A DNA stretch of 6,197 nucleotides, taken from NCBI GenBank assembly GCA_027008965.1, contig JALVDN010000003.1, forward strand, positions 1 through 6,197, in the 5' to 3' direction. Below the pieces are notes generated by a model. It was not told where the DNA came from, did no database searches, and saw nothing but the letters and a program-made list of their open reading frames with translations. The DNA comes from Flavobacteriales bacterium. Lineage in GTDB: Bacteria; Bacteroidota; Bacteroidia; Flavobacteriales; Flavobacteriaceae. Shown piece by piece: positions 6,189 through 6,197 of this stretch (positions are counted from its first letter, which is position 1; the number at the start of each line of letters is the position of its first letter). The translations under genes were made by a program, and so were the position numbers.

Positions 6189-6197
6189 CCTACGGAT

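Larger units (their letters stand above)
5639..6197. other. Gene-free tail made of short repeats and hairpins
   Basis: I see no supportable gene in these 559 bases. Two open frames exist (minus 5914-5504 and plus 5923-6153). Their predicted residues are low-complexity, rich in Arg, Ser and Gly, and track the repeats rather than any protein family; the first also overlaps the end of the propeller gene. Base composition shifts sharply: 5701-5760 has 40 G/C of 60 against 24 of 60 at 5041-5100 inside the neighbouring gene. The individual repeat modules are listed separately. From memory, similar mixtures of short GC-rich and CATTTCGAA-type repeats occur between genes in many Flavobacteriia genomes. 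Confidence 0.75.

Noticed and set aside
5639..6197. CRISPR array or tRNA/rRNA gene in the gene-free tail
   Set aside because: No regularly spaced identical direct repeats with unique spacers, no cloverleaf with a TTCGA-type T-arm in the right geometry, and no conserved rRNA words. The TTCGA words belong to the palindrome and heptad units.

Overview
The window looks like a chromosomal segment of a Bacteroidota (Flavobacteriia/Sphingobacteriia-like) bacterium. The genes are AT-rich and mostly lack Shine-Dalgarno sites. Two exported proteins end in type IX secretion (T9SS) type A sorting domains with the IYPNP motif. A membrane-anchored TPR regulator has the C-terminal LuxR-like helix-turn-helix layout typical of this phylum. 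A TAnnTTTG promoter element is present, and the gene-free tail is built of short dispersed repeats of the kind seen between genes in this group.

Layout, left to right. Positions 1-210 (minus) are the N-terminal 70 codons of RibB (riboflavin synthesis), running off the left edge and divergent from the rest. Positions 281-1963 (plus) encode a 560-residue TPR / single transmembrane helix / HTH one-component regulator. A 114-bp gap follows that carries a perfect 10-bp inverted repeat (2025-2055), a candidate operator. Positions 2078-4360 (plus) encode a 760-residue secreted Asp-box (BNR) beta-propeller protein with a T9SS tail. After 39 purine-rich bases, positions 4400-5638 (plus) encode a 412-residue secreted five-bladed-propeller protein, GH43/GH32-like in fold, also with a T9SS tail. 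The last 560 bp (5639-6197) hold no gene I can support. They are a mosaic of a GC-rich hairpin-rich segment, a nested palindrome made of two inverted copies of one unit, a degenerate 7-bp tandem array, a second GC-rich hairpin module, and small hairpins at the right edge.

How the genes may work together (inference): the TPR-HTH protein could sense a periplasmic or envelope state and control the downstream pair of exported propeller proteins directly through the inverted repeat. The two propeller genes are close enough to be one transcript and would travel to the cell surface or medium by the same T9SS route, plausibly for glycan binding or degradation. No substrate can be read from the sequence. 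I do not see a phage, CRISPR, toxin-antitoxin or other defence system. The more unusual parts are the candidate operator, the catalytic-residue pattern of the second propeller, and the composite repeat tail.
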